From DASTYK01 sp964430275 (GTDB lineage: Bacteria; Gemmatimonadota; Gemmatimonadetes; Longimicrobiales; RSA9), in assembly GCA_964430275.1 (NCBI GenBank), contig CAYSGF010000348.1, positions 1 to 22,760 of the forward strand: a stretch of DNA of 22,760 nucleotides. The letters run 5' to 3'. Numbering within the stretch: position 1 is the first letter of the stretch; each line of letters begins with the position of its first letter. The notes beneath the pieces were generated by a model, which had not been told where the DNA came from, did not search any database, and was given only the letters and a program-made list of their open reading frames with translations. The translations under genes and the position numbers were made by a program. Below, in pieces: positions 14,032 to 21,930 of the stretch.

Positions 14032-14769
14032 ATGCAGGCAGCACTCGAAACCAGTCGCGACTTCTTCACGACGCAGTCCTGGGACGGGTACACGGACGAG
14101 AATCATGCCGTGTGGTCGATGCTCTACGAGCGACGGATGCGCGAGCTGCAGGACACGGGGAGCAGGCTGTTCCTCGAGGGTGCCGAGCGCATCGGCCTGC
14201 GTGCGGATGCGGTTCCGGACCTGCAGGCGGTGAACGCCCGGCTGGCCCCGCTCACCGGATGGAATGCGGTTCCCGTGACCGGCTTCATTCCGGCTGCGGA
14301 CTTCTTCCGCTGCCTCGCCCACCGCCGCTTCCCGACCACGGTGATCGTGCGTCCGCGCGAGCAGCTCGAGTACCTGCCGGAACCGGACATCTTCCACGAT
14401 GTGTTCGGGCACGTGCCGCTGCATGCGGATCCGGCGTTCGCGTCCTTTCTGCAGCGCTTCGGCGAGGTCGCTTTGCGGGCGCGTTCCGAGGAGGAGACGC
14501 AGCAGATGGCACGCCTCTTCTGGTTTACGGTCGAATTCGGGCTGGTGCGCGAGGCCGGCGGCGTACGCGTCTACGGCAGCGGGCTGATCTCGTCGGCCGG
14601 GGACGCCGCGAATGCGCTCGGTCCGCGCTGCGAGCGCCGCGCGTTCACGCTCGACGCCGTGATCGCACAGCCATTCGAGATCGATCATTTCCAGGACGTG
14701 CTGTTCGTCGCCGAGAACTTCGAGCAGCTCTTCGAGGCCGTGGATACGATGGCGAACCGGCTCTCCTGA
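14032..14769 (+). CDS. phhA: Phenylalanine 4-hydroxylase (pterin-dependent)
   Basis: The 245-residue protein is a bacterial-size aromatic amino acid hydroxylase catalytic domain with no regulatory ACT domain. Iron ligands are H122 and H127 in EPDIFHDVFGHVPLH and E168 in FWFTVEFGL. Upstream are GFIPAADFFRCLAHRRFP and the pterin-loop region. The reaction is Phe + tetrahydropterin + O2 to Tyr in the cytoplasm. GGGAGG (14022-14027) precedes ATG 14032. Single-domain enzymes of this type act either in Phe breakdown or in Tyr supply. The Tyr-codon leader in front of it argues for Tyr supply in this organism. Phe versus Trp specificity cannot be proved from the motifs alone, but the length and motifs are those of PhhA. 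No pterin dehydratase (phhB) is adjacent. Confidence 0.93.
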   Translation: MQAALETSRDFFTTQSWDGYTDENHAVWSMLYERRMRELQDTGSRLFLEGAERIGLRADAVPDLQAVNARLAPLTGWNAVPVTGFIPAADFFRCLAHRRFPTTVIVRPREQLEYLPEPDIFHDVFGHVPLHADPAFASFLQRFGEVALRARSEEETQQMARLFWFTVEFGLVREAGGVRVYGSGLISSAGDAANALGPRCERRAFTLDAVIAQPFEIDHFQDVLFVAENFEQLFEAVDTMANRLS

Positions 14770-14820
14770 CGCACTTGCGCGTGTGGCGCTCCACGCACCA
14801 CGATGCTGTCGGAGGTGTCC

Positions 14821-15174
14821 ATGGACCGGGTTCCGAACATTGCCGGCCGGGCGGCGCAGCGACGGCTGTTGCTGGCGCCGCTCGGCCTCGCAGGCGCGTA
14901 CGGCGTCTACTGGCTGCAGACCACGCTCGGTCTGCCGCACCTGCTGCGCCTGCTCGCCTTTCTGCCGCTGCTGGCCGCCAGCTACGGGTTCTTCCAGTTC
15001 CGGGAGAAGACGTGAGTCCGCCTGGCAGCGCACGGTCAGTGCGACATGGGCAGGGGAATCGAACGAATGGATGATCCTGTGCAGCTGTACCGGGTGCGCC
15101 GCCAGGCCACGATCGTGCATGCGACGGCCGTGGTGAGTGCGGCTGCCATCACCGCCGTCCTCTACGTGATCTGA
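14821..15174 (+). CDS. Candidate selenoprotein: small membrane protein with in-frame UGA (Sec65)
   Basis: ATG 14821 follows GGAGG (14811-14815) with a 5-base spacer. If UGA 15013-15015 is a stop the product is 64 residues ending FQFREKT. If it is read, the frame stays open for 52 more codons to TGA 15172-15174, giving 117 residues. The added part begins VRLAAHGQCDMG and ends in a membrane helix (IVHATAVVSAAAITAVLYVI); the first part has two hydrophobic segments (about 16-36 and 41-58). I recall, without being able to check, a family of small membrane proteins with EKTCV-LAARGTC-M at this place, so the UGA replaces a Cys, with C74 nine residues on. The next gene starts 12 bases after 15174, which fits the longer reading. 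A frame kept this well argues against decay; a sequencing error (C to A) remains possible. Function unknown; a U/C redox pair at the membrane is possible. Confidence 0.7.
15013..15051 (+). promoter_or_regulatory. Bacterial-type SECIS element at UGA 15013
   Basis: The hairpin CGCAC (15029-15033) / GTGCG (15039-15043) exposes the loop GGTCA. The loop begins exactly 18 bases after the UGA, the same distance and the same GGUC loop core that I recall for the E. coli fdhF SECIS bound by SelB. A lower stem GCCTG (15020-15024) / TGGGC (15047-15051), with two G-U pairs, closes it beneath a small internal loop. Confidence 0.65.
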
Positions 15175-15186
15175 CCGGGAGAGCCG

Positions 15187-16944
15187 ATGCTCGCACTGCT
15201 CGCACTGCTGTTCGCAGCACAGGCCGATACGACGTACTTCCAGCAGGATGTGCATTACCGGATCGAGGCACGGCTGGACGAAGCGACGGACGTGCTGACC
15301 GGCCGCGCCCGCCTCGATTACACGAACAACTCGAGCGCAACGCTCGACTCGCTGTACTTCCATCTCGAGCTGAATGCGTTCCGTCCGAACAGCGCATGGG
15401 CGCGCCGCGAGCTCGAGTACGACGAGCGCCGCTTCCAGGATCTCGGCCCCGATGAGCACGCCTACGAGCGCGTGCAGCGCATCACCGTGAACAATGTCCC
15501 GGTCGAGCCGCAGTACCGCGGCGTGCCGGACTCGACGGTGATGGCGATCGCGCTGCCCCGGCCGCTGCCGCCGGGCGGTCGCACCACCGTGATGATCGAT
15601 TGGGATGCGCGCCTCGCCACGCTCCCGCGCCGCCAGGGCCGACGAGGCAGGCACTACGACTTCGCGCAGTGGTATCCCCGCATCGCCGTGTTCGACCACA
15701 CCGGCTGGGCGACGCGCGCACTCCTGCCGCAGGGGGAGTTCTACGGCGAGTACGGCACATTCGACGTGACGCTGGACGTCGCCGCCGATCAGGTCATCGG
15801 CGCGACCGGCGTGCCGGTCTCGGGCGATCCCGGCTGGTCGGCCGCGCGCGCGCAGGGGACGCCGGAGCCGTGGCTGAAGCGCGATGCGTACCGCGTCCGA
15901 CCCGCACCTCCCCTCGGCCTGCTGCCGGATGCTTCCGCGGAACGTCGCAAGCAGGTCCGCTGGTACGCCGAGGACGTGCACCACTTCGCCTGGAGCGCAA
16001 ATCCGGAGTTCATCTACGAGGGTGGCCGCCTCGGCGACATCGCGGTGCACGTCCTCTATCAGCCGGGCGACACCGCATGGGACGATGGCGTCGTCGTGGC
16101 GCGCACGATCGACGCGATGACCTTCTTTGCCGACGTGTTCGGACCCTACCCGTGGCCGCAGATCACGAATCTGCATCGCATCGAGAACGGCGGTACCGAG
16201 TTCCCCATGTTAATCATGGACGGGTCGGCGTCGGAGGGGCTGATCGTTCACGAGATCGGACACCAGTGGGTACACGGGATCTTCGGCAACAACGAATGGC
16301 GCGAAGGCTGGCTCGACGAGGGCTTCGACTCGTTCCTGACGAACTGGTACTTCGAGGAACAGGGAGCGCCGGCCAGTCTGTGGGACAACGCGATGGAGGG
16401 CATCCGGCAGATGGCGGCCGCGGGGCGTACCCAGCCGATCGCGCTCGAGTCCGCTGATTTCCGCGATCCCGCGACGTACAGCGCCATGACGTATACGAAG
16501 CCGTCGCTCGTCTTTCGCATGCTGCGCGATCTCGTGGGCGAGGACGTGTTCCGGCGCGCGCTCCGTGACGTCTACGAGACGAAGGCGCTCGAGCACGTCA
16601 CGGAAGCCGACCTGCGGGCGTCGTTCCTACGCGCGTCCGGGCTGAATCTGGACTGGTTCTTCGAACAGTGGATTCACACGACGGACACTCTCGACTATCG
16701 CATCGAGGACGCGCGCACGTGGCAGGTGAGCGACGAGTGGGTGACACGTGTCGAAGTCGTGCGCGAGGGGGAGGCGTACATGCCCGTGGACCTGCGCGTG
16801 GGCAGCGAGACGCGCAGACTGCAGAGCCGCGAGGCGGTGCAGGTCGTGTACTTTCGTTCCCGCGAGCGGCCCCGCCAGGTCCTGCTCGATCCGGACAACA
16901 TCCTGCTCGACGTCGACCCGACGAACAACGAGGCGTCCTTCTGA
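15187..16944 (+). CDS. M1-family (aminopeptidase N-like) exported metallopeptidase
   Basis: The 585-residue protein starts at ATG 15187 after GGGAGAG. A short hydrophobic N-terminus (LALLALLFAAQA) is a probable signal peptide, though it lacks the usual basic residues. Residues 20-205 are the beta-rich N-terminal M1 domain. The catalytic domain has GGTEFP at 335-340 in place of GAMEN, zinc motif HEIGH at 355-359 with Q-W following, and E378 in WLDEGF as the third zinc ligand. A helical region and a small beta domain follow. M1 enzymes remove N-terminal residues from peptides; this clade is usually exported. It starts 12 bases after the end of the candidate selenoprotein and probably shares its mRNA. 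Confidence 0.9.
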   Translation: MLALLALLFAAQADTTYFQQDVHYRIEARLDEATDVLTGRARLDYTNNSSATLDSLYFHLELNAFRPNSAWARRELEYDERRFQDLGPDEHAYERVQRITVNNVPVEPQYRGVPDSTVMAIALPRPLPPGGRTTVMIDWDARLATLPRRQGRRGRHYDFAQWYPRIAVFDHTGWATRALLPQGEFYGEYGTFDVTLDVAADQVIGATGVPVSGDPGWSAARAQGTPEPWLKRDAYRVRPAPPLGLLPDASAERRKQVRWYAEDVHHFAWSANPEFIYEGGRLGDIAVHVLYQPGDTAWDDGVVVARTIDAMTFFADVFGPYPWPQITNLHRIENGGTEFPMLIMDGSASEGLIVHEIGHQWVHGIFGNNEWREGWLDEGFDSFLTNWYFEEQGAPASLWDNAMEGIRQMAAAGRTQPIALESADFRDPATYSAMTYTKPSLVFRMLRDLVGEDVFRRALRDVYETKALEHVTEADLRASFLRASGLNLDWFFEQWIHTTDTLDYRIEDARTWQVSDEWVTRVEVVREGEAYMPVDLRVGSETRRLQSREAVQVVYFRSRERPRQVLLDPDNILLDVDPTNNEASF

Positions 16945-16952
16945 GCGCATCG

Positions 16953-16992
16953 CGCCGCCGCAGTGCTCCGTGCCCGGCGGGGCGCGGCGGCG
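16953..16992. terminator. GC-rich stem-loop between convergent genes
   Basis: CGCCGCCGC (16953-16961) pairs with GCGGCGGCG (16984-16992) around a 22-base loop. It fills the gap between the convergent peptidase and reductase genes. There is no U-run on either side, so termination is only suggested by position. Confidence 0.35.
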
Positions 16993-17835
16993 TCAGCGCT
17001 TTGCGCGCAGCTGCTCCAGCATGGCCTTCAGCTGCGTACGCGGCATGTGCGTGAGTGTGTTGAACTCACCGCCGCTCGCGAGCCATTCGCCGCCATCGAT
17101 CGTGATGCATTCACCGTTGATGAAGGCTGCAGAATCGCTGATCAGGAAGGCCGCGAGCTCAGCAAGCTCCGCGGGATCACCGAACCGTTTCAGCGGAATG
17201 CGCGCGCGCATCATCGCCTCGGCCTCCGCCGTCGGGATCAGGCGCGAGAATGCGCCCTCCGTCGGAAACGGACCCGGCGCGATCGCGACGGAGCGGATCC
17301 CGTACTCCGCCCATTCCACGGCGAGCGAGCGCGTCATGGCCAGCACGCCCGCTTTCGCTGCCGCGGACGGCACCACGAACGCGGAGCCGGTCCACGCATA
17401 GGTCGTCGCAATGTTGAGGATGGTGCCGCCGCCGTGCTCGATCATGTGACGACCCGCGGCGGCCGTCGCATGGAAGCTGCCATGCAGCACCGTGCGAACG
17501 ACCGCATCGAAGGCGTTCGGCGACAGCTCCTCCGTGGCCGCGAGGAAATTGCCGGCGGCGTTGTTCACGAGCACATCGAGTCCGCCGAAGCGCTCCACCA
17601 CGCTCGCGACCAGGGCCTCGACAGCCTGCGCGTCGCGGACGTCCGCGGCCTGCGCCATGCTCGTGTCCGGTGCGCCGAGCTCGTCGAGGGCGGCGCGCAG
17701 GCGCTCCTCGGAGCGGCCCGCGATCGCCACCCGGGCGCCCAGCTCCAGAAATCGCCGCGTCATGGCGAGGCCAAGCCCAGATCCGCCGCCGGTCACGAGG
17801 ATGCGCTTACCGCCCAGGCTCTCGGGTGCGAGCAT
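16993..17835 (-). CDS. 2,4-dienoyl-CoA reductase-like short-chain dehydrogenase (DECR1 type)
   Basis: ATG 17835 is preceded by GGAG with a 7-base spacer; a start at 17913 would add 26 residues of no likeness to the family. The 280-residue protein has the NADP-binding TGGGSGLG (15-22), NNAAGNF at 91-97, and Y146 and K161 in TTYAWTGSAFVVPSAAAK, 15 apart as in human DECR1. The C-terminal half follows DECR1 closely (PGPFPTEGAFSRL, FINGECITIDGGEWL, GEFNTL). The enzyme would reduce 2,4-dienoyl-CoA with NADPH so that unsaturated fatty acids can enter beta-oxidation. No other beta-oxidation gene is near. Family is firm, exact substrate less so. Confidence 0.88.
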   Translation of the reverse strand: MLAPESLGGKRILVTGGGSGLGLAMTRRFLELGARVAIAGRSEERLRAALDELGAPDTSMAQAADVRDAQAVEALVASVVERFGGLDVLVNNAAGNFLAATEELSPNAFDAVVRTVLHGSFHATAAAGRHMIEHGGGTILNIATTYAWTGSAFVVPSAAAKAGVLAMTRSLAVEWAEYGIRSVAIAPGPFPTEGAFSRLIPTAEAEAMMRARIPLKRFGDPAELAELAAFLISDSAAFINGECITIDGGEWLASGGEFNTLTHMPRTQLKAMLEQLRAKR

Positions 17836-17928
17836 TCGTCGTCTCCGTGTGAGGTACGCATCGCGAAACCGCCGGCACGCCCCCTCCGTAGGACGGCAGC
17901 CGGCTCGATTCATTTACAGGAGCGCCCG

Positions 17929-18249
17929 ATGCCATCAGAGCTGATCCCGATCATGTTCTTCTTTTCCGTGGCCGCCGTACTGATCCTGAGACCGTTGACG
18001 AAGCGGCTGGGCCTGCTGCTGGAGGCGATCGCGCGCGACCGTTCGACCTCGCAGGCCGATGACGCCGAGCTCGCACGCGTCCGGGTGCTGATCGAGCACC
18101 TCTCGAAGCGCCTCGAGCTGATGGAGGACCGGGTGGATTTCACCGAGCGCCTCGTCGGCTCGACCAGCCAGGCCCGCAGCATGGCCCACCTGCAGGGGCC
18201 AACCCTGGCTCAGTACTCGCCCGGCTCCACGTCCGGCTCGGCAAGATAG
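17929..18249 (+). CDS. Small membrane-anchored coiled-coil protein, unknown function
   Basis: ATG 17929 follows AGGAG with a 7-base spacer and gives 106 residues. One N-terminal membrane helix (about 5-21, ELIPIMFFFSVAAVLIL) is followed by a basic edge and a charged helix (about 30-78) with heptad-like spacing (VRVLIEHLSKRLELMEDRVDFTERLV), then a Ser/Gln/Gly-rich tail. The long helix should lie in the cytoplasm. I do not recognise a named family. It is divergent from the reductase gene across 93 bases and its last 40 bases overlap the 3' end of the next minus-strand gene. Confidence 0.7.
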   Translation: MPSELIPIMFFFSVAAVLILRPLTKRLGLLLEAIARDRSTSQADDAELARVRVLIEHLSKRLELMEDRVDFTERLVGSTSQARSMAHLQGPTLAQYSPGSTSGSAR

Positions 18250-18647
18250 GCATCGGCGGCCTCCACGGGGCCGCCGCAGCGTTCCAGCATGTGGCGGAGC
18301 CGGCGCAGGCTCGCACGCAGGCGCCGCTCCCGCTCGATCGCCGCCAACTTTGCAGGGCCGAGCTCGACCCATGTCGGCGCGTCCTGCTGCATGGACTCCT
18401 CCGACGCCTCCGGCGGCACCAGCTCCCGCACCACATAACCGGAGCGGACCAGCGCCAGCGCGTAGCGCGGCTCTACCGATTCCTCCAACGCCAGATCATA
18501 GACCTCCTCGGCGAACTCGCGCTCCAGCCGCTCGTCAGAGGTGGCGCGCTCCAGGACCTCCTCCCTGCGCCGCGCCGCCCCCGTCTGCCCAGCCGCCTCT
18601 GCCATCTCCCGACGGAACGACTCCGCCCGCTCCTGCGCCTCATCCAT
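18210..18647 (-). CDS. Hypothetical protein, charged and helical
   Basis: ATG 18647 has a very good ribosome site, GGAGGG with a 6-base spacer, and gives 145 residues starting MDEAQERAESFRREM. It is rich in Glu, Arg and Ala and is predicted to be mostly helical. A central stretch ALEESVEPRYALALVRSGYVVRELVPPEA and an Arg-rich helix near the C-terminus stand out. There is no signal, membrane segment or known catalytic motif. The frame remains open further upstream to 18914 but that part shows no ribosome site or conserved pattern. Its 3' end overlaps the convergent gene by 40 bases. Function unknown. Confidence 0.6.
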   Translation of the reverse strand: MDEAQERAESFRREMAEAAGQTGAARRREEVLERATSDERLEREFAEEVYDLALEESVEPRYALALVRSGYVVRELVPPEASEESMQQDAPTWVELGPAKLAAIERERRLRASLRRLRHMLERCGGPVEAADAYLAEPDVEPGEY

Positions 18648-19009
18648 GGACAACCCTCCGGTGCATTGCGATTGCCAGCCCGGGTGCAAGCGATGTTCCC
18701 GACCCGCCTCGAGCCACTCGTCACCGCGGGAACCCTGCTGGTCCCACCTGTGTAACGTATCCGGGCCACCACCCCAGGTGGTGCGCTCACGCCGCGCTCC
18801 GACCACGAATCGCACGGCTTTTTGCATCGGCGCGCTCCTTGCGACGCAGCCGTGCATGACGATAGAATGGCTGCTTCCACGCAGCAGATTCGAGCCGGCG
18901 GGCGCAGCGCGCATGAGTCGGCGAACTTTTTGCCAGTCATAGGGTTACAGAGTTCGAGCGACCCCTCGAAGGTCGCGCTTCGTGTCCATTCCCCATGGAG
19001 ACCCTGCTA
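18648..19009. other. Intergenic region with an inverted repeat, a promoter and a 5' UTR hairpin
   Basis: No gene is convincing here. CACCACC-CCA-GGTGGTG (18767-18783) is a perfect 7-base inverted repeat that could be an operator for the minus-strand gene. On the plus strand are a promoter-like pair and, near the TPR gene, the stem GCGACC/GGTCGC (18958-18963 / 18971-18976) with loop CCTCGAA, which would lie in its 5' UTR. Confidence 0.45.
18839..18868 (+). promoter_or_regulatory. Candidate promoter of the exported TPR gene
   Basis: TTGCGA (18839-18844) and TAGAAT (18863-18868) are spaced by 18 bases. The start would be near 18875, leaving a 5' UTR of about 135 bases that includes the 18958-18976 hairpin. 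Confidence 0.45.
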
Positions 19010-20734
19010 ATGGATCGTGCACGCAACCACCGACGGCTCATGCCGATGGCAGCTCTCGTGGCCGTGGCTGCCGGTGCCTTCGGCGCCGCGCCGGCCGAGG
19101 CCCAGGACGGCGGGCGCTATCGCGTCCTCGTTCCGGCACTCGCGCCCCAGGCAGGTACCAGTGCCAATTTCGGCAAGGACGTCGCCGAGGACGTTCGCGA
19201 CGCGCTGGACGAGTTTGCGACGCACGCGCCGGTCGAGGAGAAGGTGCTGAAGGATGCGCTGAAGAAATTCAGCCTGAAGGAAGACGACATTCGCGACTGC
19301 ATCAAGGCGCGCCAGCTGGCGGTCCAGATCCAGGCGGAGCTGGTGATGTGTGGCCAGTACCAGGATGCCGGCGGCGCCATGCAGGTGACGTCGAAGTTCG
19401 TGGTGCCGACGACGGGCGAGGAGTTCAGCGTCGAGCCATTCAGTGCTTCGGAGTCGCGTGATGCGGCAGCGAAGATCGCTGGTGCATTCAGCCAGTACCT
19501 CGACCAGCTGCGCGTCGCCGTCTTCTGCAACGACGAGCTGACCCGCCAGGCATGGGAAGCTGCGATCGAGCAGTGCGGCCGCGTGGTCGAGATGAATCCG
19601 GCGTCCGCCTCGAACCAGTACAACCTGGCGAGTGCGTACATGAATGCGGGGCAGGACGAGATGGCCCTCGCCACATACGAGAAGGCGATCGAGGTGAACC
19701 CGGTGCACCAGGACGCGATCCTCGGTGCGGGCGTGGTCGCCGCGCGACTCGGCCAGGATGACAAGTCGCAGCAGTACCTGCAGCAGTATCTGGAGCTGAA
19801 CCCGGGCAACCTGCAGGTGCGCCTCAAGATCGCTGCGGACGTGGCGCAGGCCGGTGACCCGCGCGGTGCGCTCACGCTCATCGAGGGCGGTCTGAGCGCG
19901 GACTCGATCGATGTCACGACGCTCCAGTACGCCGGCCATTTCGCTCTGGCTGCCGCGCGCGAGAGCATGGAGAACCCGGGTGCCAGCGGTGACCCGGCCG
20001 ACGTGAGCGGCATGCTCGAGAAGGCGCTCGAATACTACAACCGCGCCTTCGAGATGGGCGGGACGGAGACGGACCCGACGATTCTCACGAACATGCTCGT
20101 CGCCTACCGTCTGCTGGAGCGGCCGGAAGAAGCAGTCGCGCTCGGCGAGCGCGCCGTGCAGGCGCAGCCGGACAATGCAGCGCTCTGGTCCGCCTACGCG
20201 GACGCACTCGCCTCGGCAGACCGGCGCGATGAGGCAGTGCAGGCACTCTCGCGTGTGCAGCAGCTCGACCCGCAGTACGCAGTGAGTGCGCGCCTCGGCT
20301 CCTGGCAGCTCGAGGACGGCAACCTGAGCGCGGCGCAGGCGTCGTTCCGCCGGGCGATCACGAACGGTGAGGTCGCAAGCGGCGACGAGATCGCACGGCC
20401 GATCTTCGGTGCGGGCTATAACACGCACCACAAGAACAAGCGCTACGACACGGCGATCTCGTACTACAACGTTGCGCGCGAGTTCGCGACCGAGTCCGCC
20501 ACGAAGGGGATGATCAACTTCTTCCACGGCTACGCGCTGTTCCAGAAGGCGCTCGATGTGCAGAAGCCCAGCACGGCCGCATCCGCGCGTGCATCGCTGC
20601 CGCTGTTCCAGGAAGCGAAGCGCTGGCTCGACCAGGCCGGCGGGTACAGCGAGCAGGCACAGCAGCGTCAGCAGCTGCTGCAGAACATCCAGCAGTACAT
20701 CGAGATCCAGGACGCGCTCATCAAGCGCGGCTGA
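19010..20734 (+). CDS. Exported TPR-repeat protein
   Basis: I prefer ATG 19010 because GGAGA lies 8 bases before it; ATG 18995 is possible and adds five residues. The first 32 residues are a signal peptide (RARNHRR, then ALVAVAAGAFG, cleavage near AEA-QDG). The next part (about 35-165) has RVLVPALAPQ and GKDVAEDVRDAL, reminiscent of the small alpha/beta domain of TolB-N or CsgG-like envelope proteins, but this is uncertain. From about 180 to the end there are many TPR-like units, for example NQYNLASAYMNAGQDEMALATYEKAIEVNP. It should act in the periplasm as a binding scaffold. It is a 574-residue single-gene unit with its own promoter and terminator. Confidence 0.85.
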   Translation: MDRARNHRRLMPMAALVAVAAGAFGAAPAEAQDGGRYRVLVPALAPQAGTSANFGKDVAEDVRDALDEFATHAPVEEKVLKDALKKFSLKEDDIRDCIKARQLAVQIQAELVMCGQYQDAGGAMQVTSKFVVPTTGEEFSVEPFSASESRDAAAKIAGAFSQYLDQLRVAVFCNDELTRQAWEAAIEQCGRVVEMNPASASNQYNLASAYMNAGQDEMALATYEKAIEVNPVHQDAILGAGVVAARLGQDDKSQQYLQQYLELNPGNLQVRLKIAADVAQAGDPRGALTLIEGGLSADSIDVTTLQYAGHFALAAARESMENPGASGDPADVSGMLEKALEYYNRAFEMGGTETDPTILTNMLVAYRLLERPEEAVALGERAVQAQPDNAALWSAYADALASADRRDEAVQALSRVQQLDPQYAVSARLGSWQLEDGNLSAAQASFRRAITNGEVASGDEIARPIFGAGYNTHHKNKRYDTAISYYNVAREFATESATKGMINFFHGYALFQKALDVQKPSTAASARASLPLFQEAKRWLDQAGGYSEQAQQRQQLLQNIQQYIEIQDALIKRG

Positions 20735-20756
20735 TCACGACGCTCGGAAGACAACG

Positions 20757-20794
20757 GAGCCGGAGCGCAGCGCGCGCTCCGGCTCTTGTCTTTT
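20757..20794 (+). terminator. Intrinsic terminator of the exported TPR gene
   Basis: GAGCCGGAGCGC (20757-20768) and GCGCTCCGGCTC (20774-20785) are perfect 12-base arms with loop AGCGC, followed by TTGTCTTTT. It begins 23 bases after the stop codon. Confidence 0.9.
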
Positions 20795-20821
20795 GCGCTG
20801 CCTGACAGGACCGCACCCTCC

Positions 20822-21721
20822 TCAGGGCGTCGCGGCGTGCGCATGCACCGGCACCATCAGCTCGAGCGCGTGCGGGTGCAGCGAGTACGCCAGCCGCCGC
20901 GCACTCATCGGTTCCCCATCCACGTTCACCGACAGCGCCGCTTCACTGCGGACCTCGAAACGCCGCGCCCGCAGGTACAGAACGTCCGGACTCTCCAGAT
21001 GCGTGCCCGCTCGCAGATCGGGCAGCAGGGAAAGGAAATCCAGCCGCGACGTCGTGGTCACTACCGTGATGTCGAGTCGGCCATCACCGGCATCCGCCCG
21101 CGGCGCGATGCGCGTGCCCCCGCCCGTCCGACCCGAATTCGCGACCGCGAAGAAGACGAACGCGCCGTCATGCACGATCTCTCCGTCCGCGACGAAGCGT
21201 GCCCGCTCCGGCATCATCGCAATCAGCCGACGCGCACCGCTCACGACGTAGGCAAGCGCACCGAGACGCCGCTTCAGGCCGCGCGACGCCTCCGCCGTCG
21301 CGCTCGCACCAAACCCCCCGGTCGATACATTGATGAAATGACGACGGTTCACGCACGCGATATCGATCACTGACGCTCGTCCCTCGAGTGCCGCCTCGAG
21401 CGCAGCGCCAGGATCGAGCGGAATGCCGCTCCCTCGTGCGAAGTCGTTCGCCGTGCCGAGCGGCACGATGCCGAGCCGCGGCCAGCGTCCCGAAACCGCA
21501 ATACCGCTCACGACCTCGTTGACCGTGCCGTCCCCGCCCGCCGCGACTACGAGCTCCGCTCCCGCGCGCGCCACTCCCCGCGCCAGCCGACGCGCGTCTC
21601 CGCCCGCCCGCGTCGTCCTCACCCGCACCTGGTGACCCGCTGCGCGCACGCGCTCCACCGCTGCGCGCAGCTTCCGCATCCGCTCGTCAGCGACCGGCTT
21701 CACCACCACCGCAATCCGCAT
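20822..21721 (-). CDS. YegS/DagK-type lipid (diacylglycerol) kinase
   Basis: The 299-residue protein has the nucleotide-binding motif GGDGTVNE at 62-69 and PLGTANDFAR at 87-96, followed by the usual GG-G stretches (INVSTGGFGA) and the C-terminal DGRLDITVV and VNVDGEP motifs of the DAGK catalytic fold. It uses ATP to phosphorylate a lipid, probably diacylglycerol, returning it to phosphatidic acid. GGAG lies 4 bases before ATG 21721. It converges with the TPR gene and is divergent from mraZ. The family also contains kinases for other lipids, so the substrate is not certain. Confidence 0.92.
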   Translation of the reverse strand: MRIAVVVKPVADERMRKLRAAVERVRAAGHQVRVRTTRAGGDARRLARGVARAGAELVVAAGGDGTVNEVVSGIAVSGRWPRLGIVPLGTANDFARGSGIPLDPGAALEAALEGRASVIDIACVNRRHFINVSTGGFGASATAEASRGLKRRLGALAYVVSGARRLIAMMPERARFVADGEIVHDGAFVFFAVANSGRTGGGTRIAPRADAGDGRLDITVVTTTSRLDFLSLLPDLRAGTHLESPDVLYLRARRFEVRSEAALSVNVDGEPMSARRLAYSLHPHALELMVPVHAHAATP

Positions 21722-21900
21722 CGATCTCCAGGCTCAGTGGACGCGCCTTCGTACCGGTCGCCGCGTGCACGCCGCGCGCCATGTCCTCGGATCGTCCATC
21801 CATCCGCGCCGCCCGCGAGTGGAGCGCCATCCCATGAATCGTCACGCTCCTCCCATGGAGAATGCGCCTTCAGGAGCCAGCGCCCATGCGGAAAAAACTC

Positions 21901-21929
21901 TTGACGCCTGGAAAGGCGCGGGGTAGCTT
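21901..21929 (+). promoter_or_regulatory. Promoter of the mraZ-rsmH (dcw) cluster
   Basis: TTGACG (21901-21906) and TAGCTT (21924-21929) are spaced by exactly 17 bases, directly after an A-rich GGAAAAAACTC. Transcription should start near 21936, inside the MraZ box array. Confidence 0.75.
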
Positions 21930-21930
21930 G

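Noticed and set aside
14821..15015. Reading the small membrane protein as a complete 64-residue protein ending at 15015
   Set aside because: Possible, but it would leave 171 non-coding bases that happen to be open in frame, encode a membrane helix, and carry a correctly placed SECIS-like hairpin.
15013..15015. The UGA as a plain nonsense mutation (pseudogene)
   Set aside because: No other stop or frameshift interrupts the frame on either side, and the hairpin position matches a SECIS; not excluded until the reads and the sel genes are checked.
13963..16176. A 737-codon open frame on the minus strand opposite phhA, the selenoprotein and the peptidase
   Set aside because: It crosses the terminator of the attenuator and several well-supported plus-strand genes and shows no family motif.
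19007..20527. A 506-codon minus-strand open frame opposite the exported TPR gene
   Set aside because: The plus frame has a signal peptide, ribosome site, TPR pattern and terminator; the minus frame has none of these.
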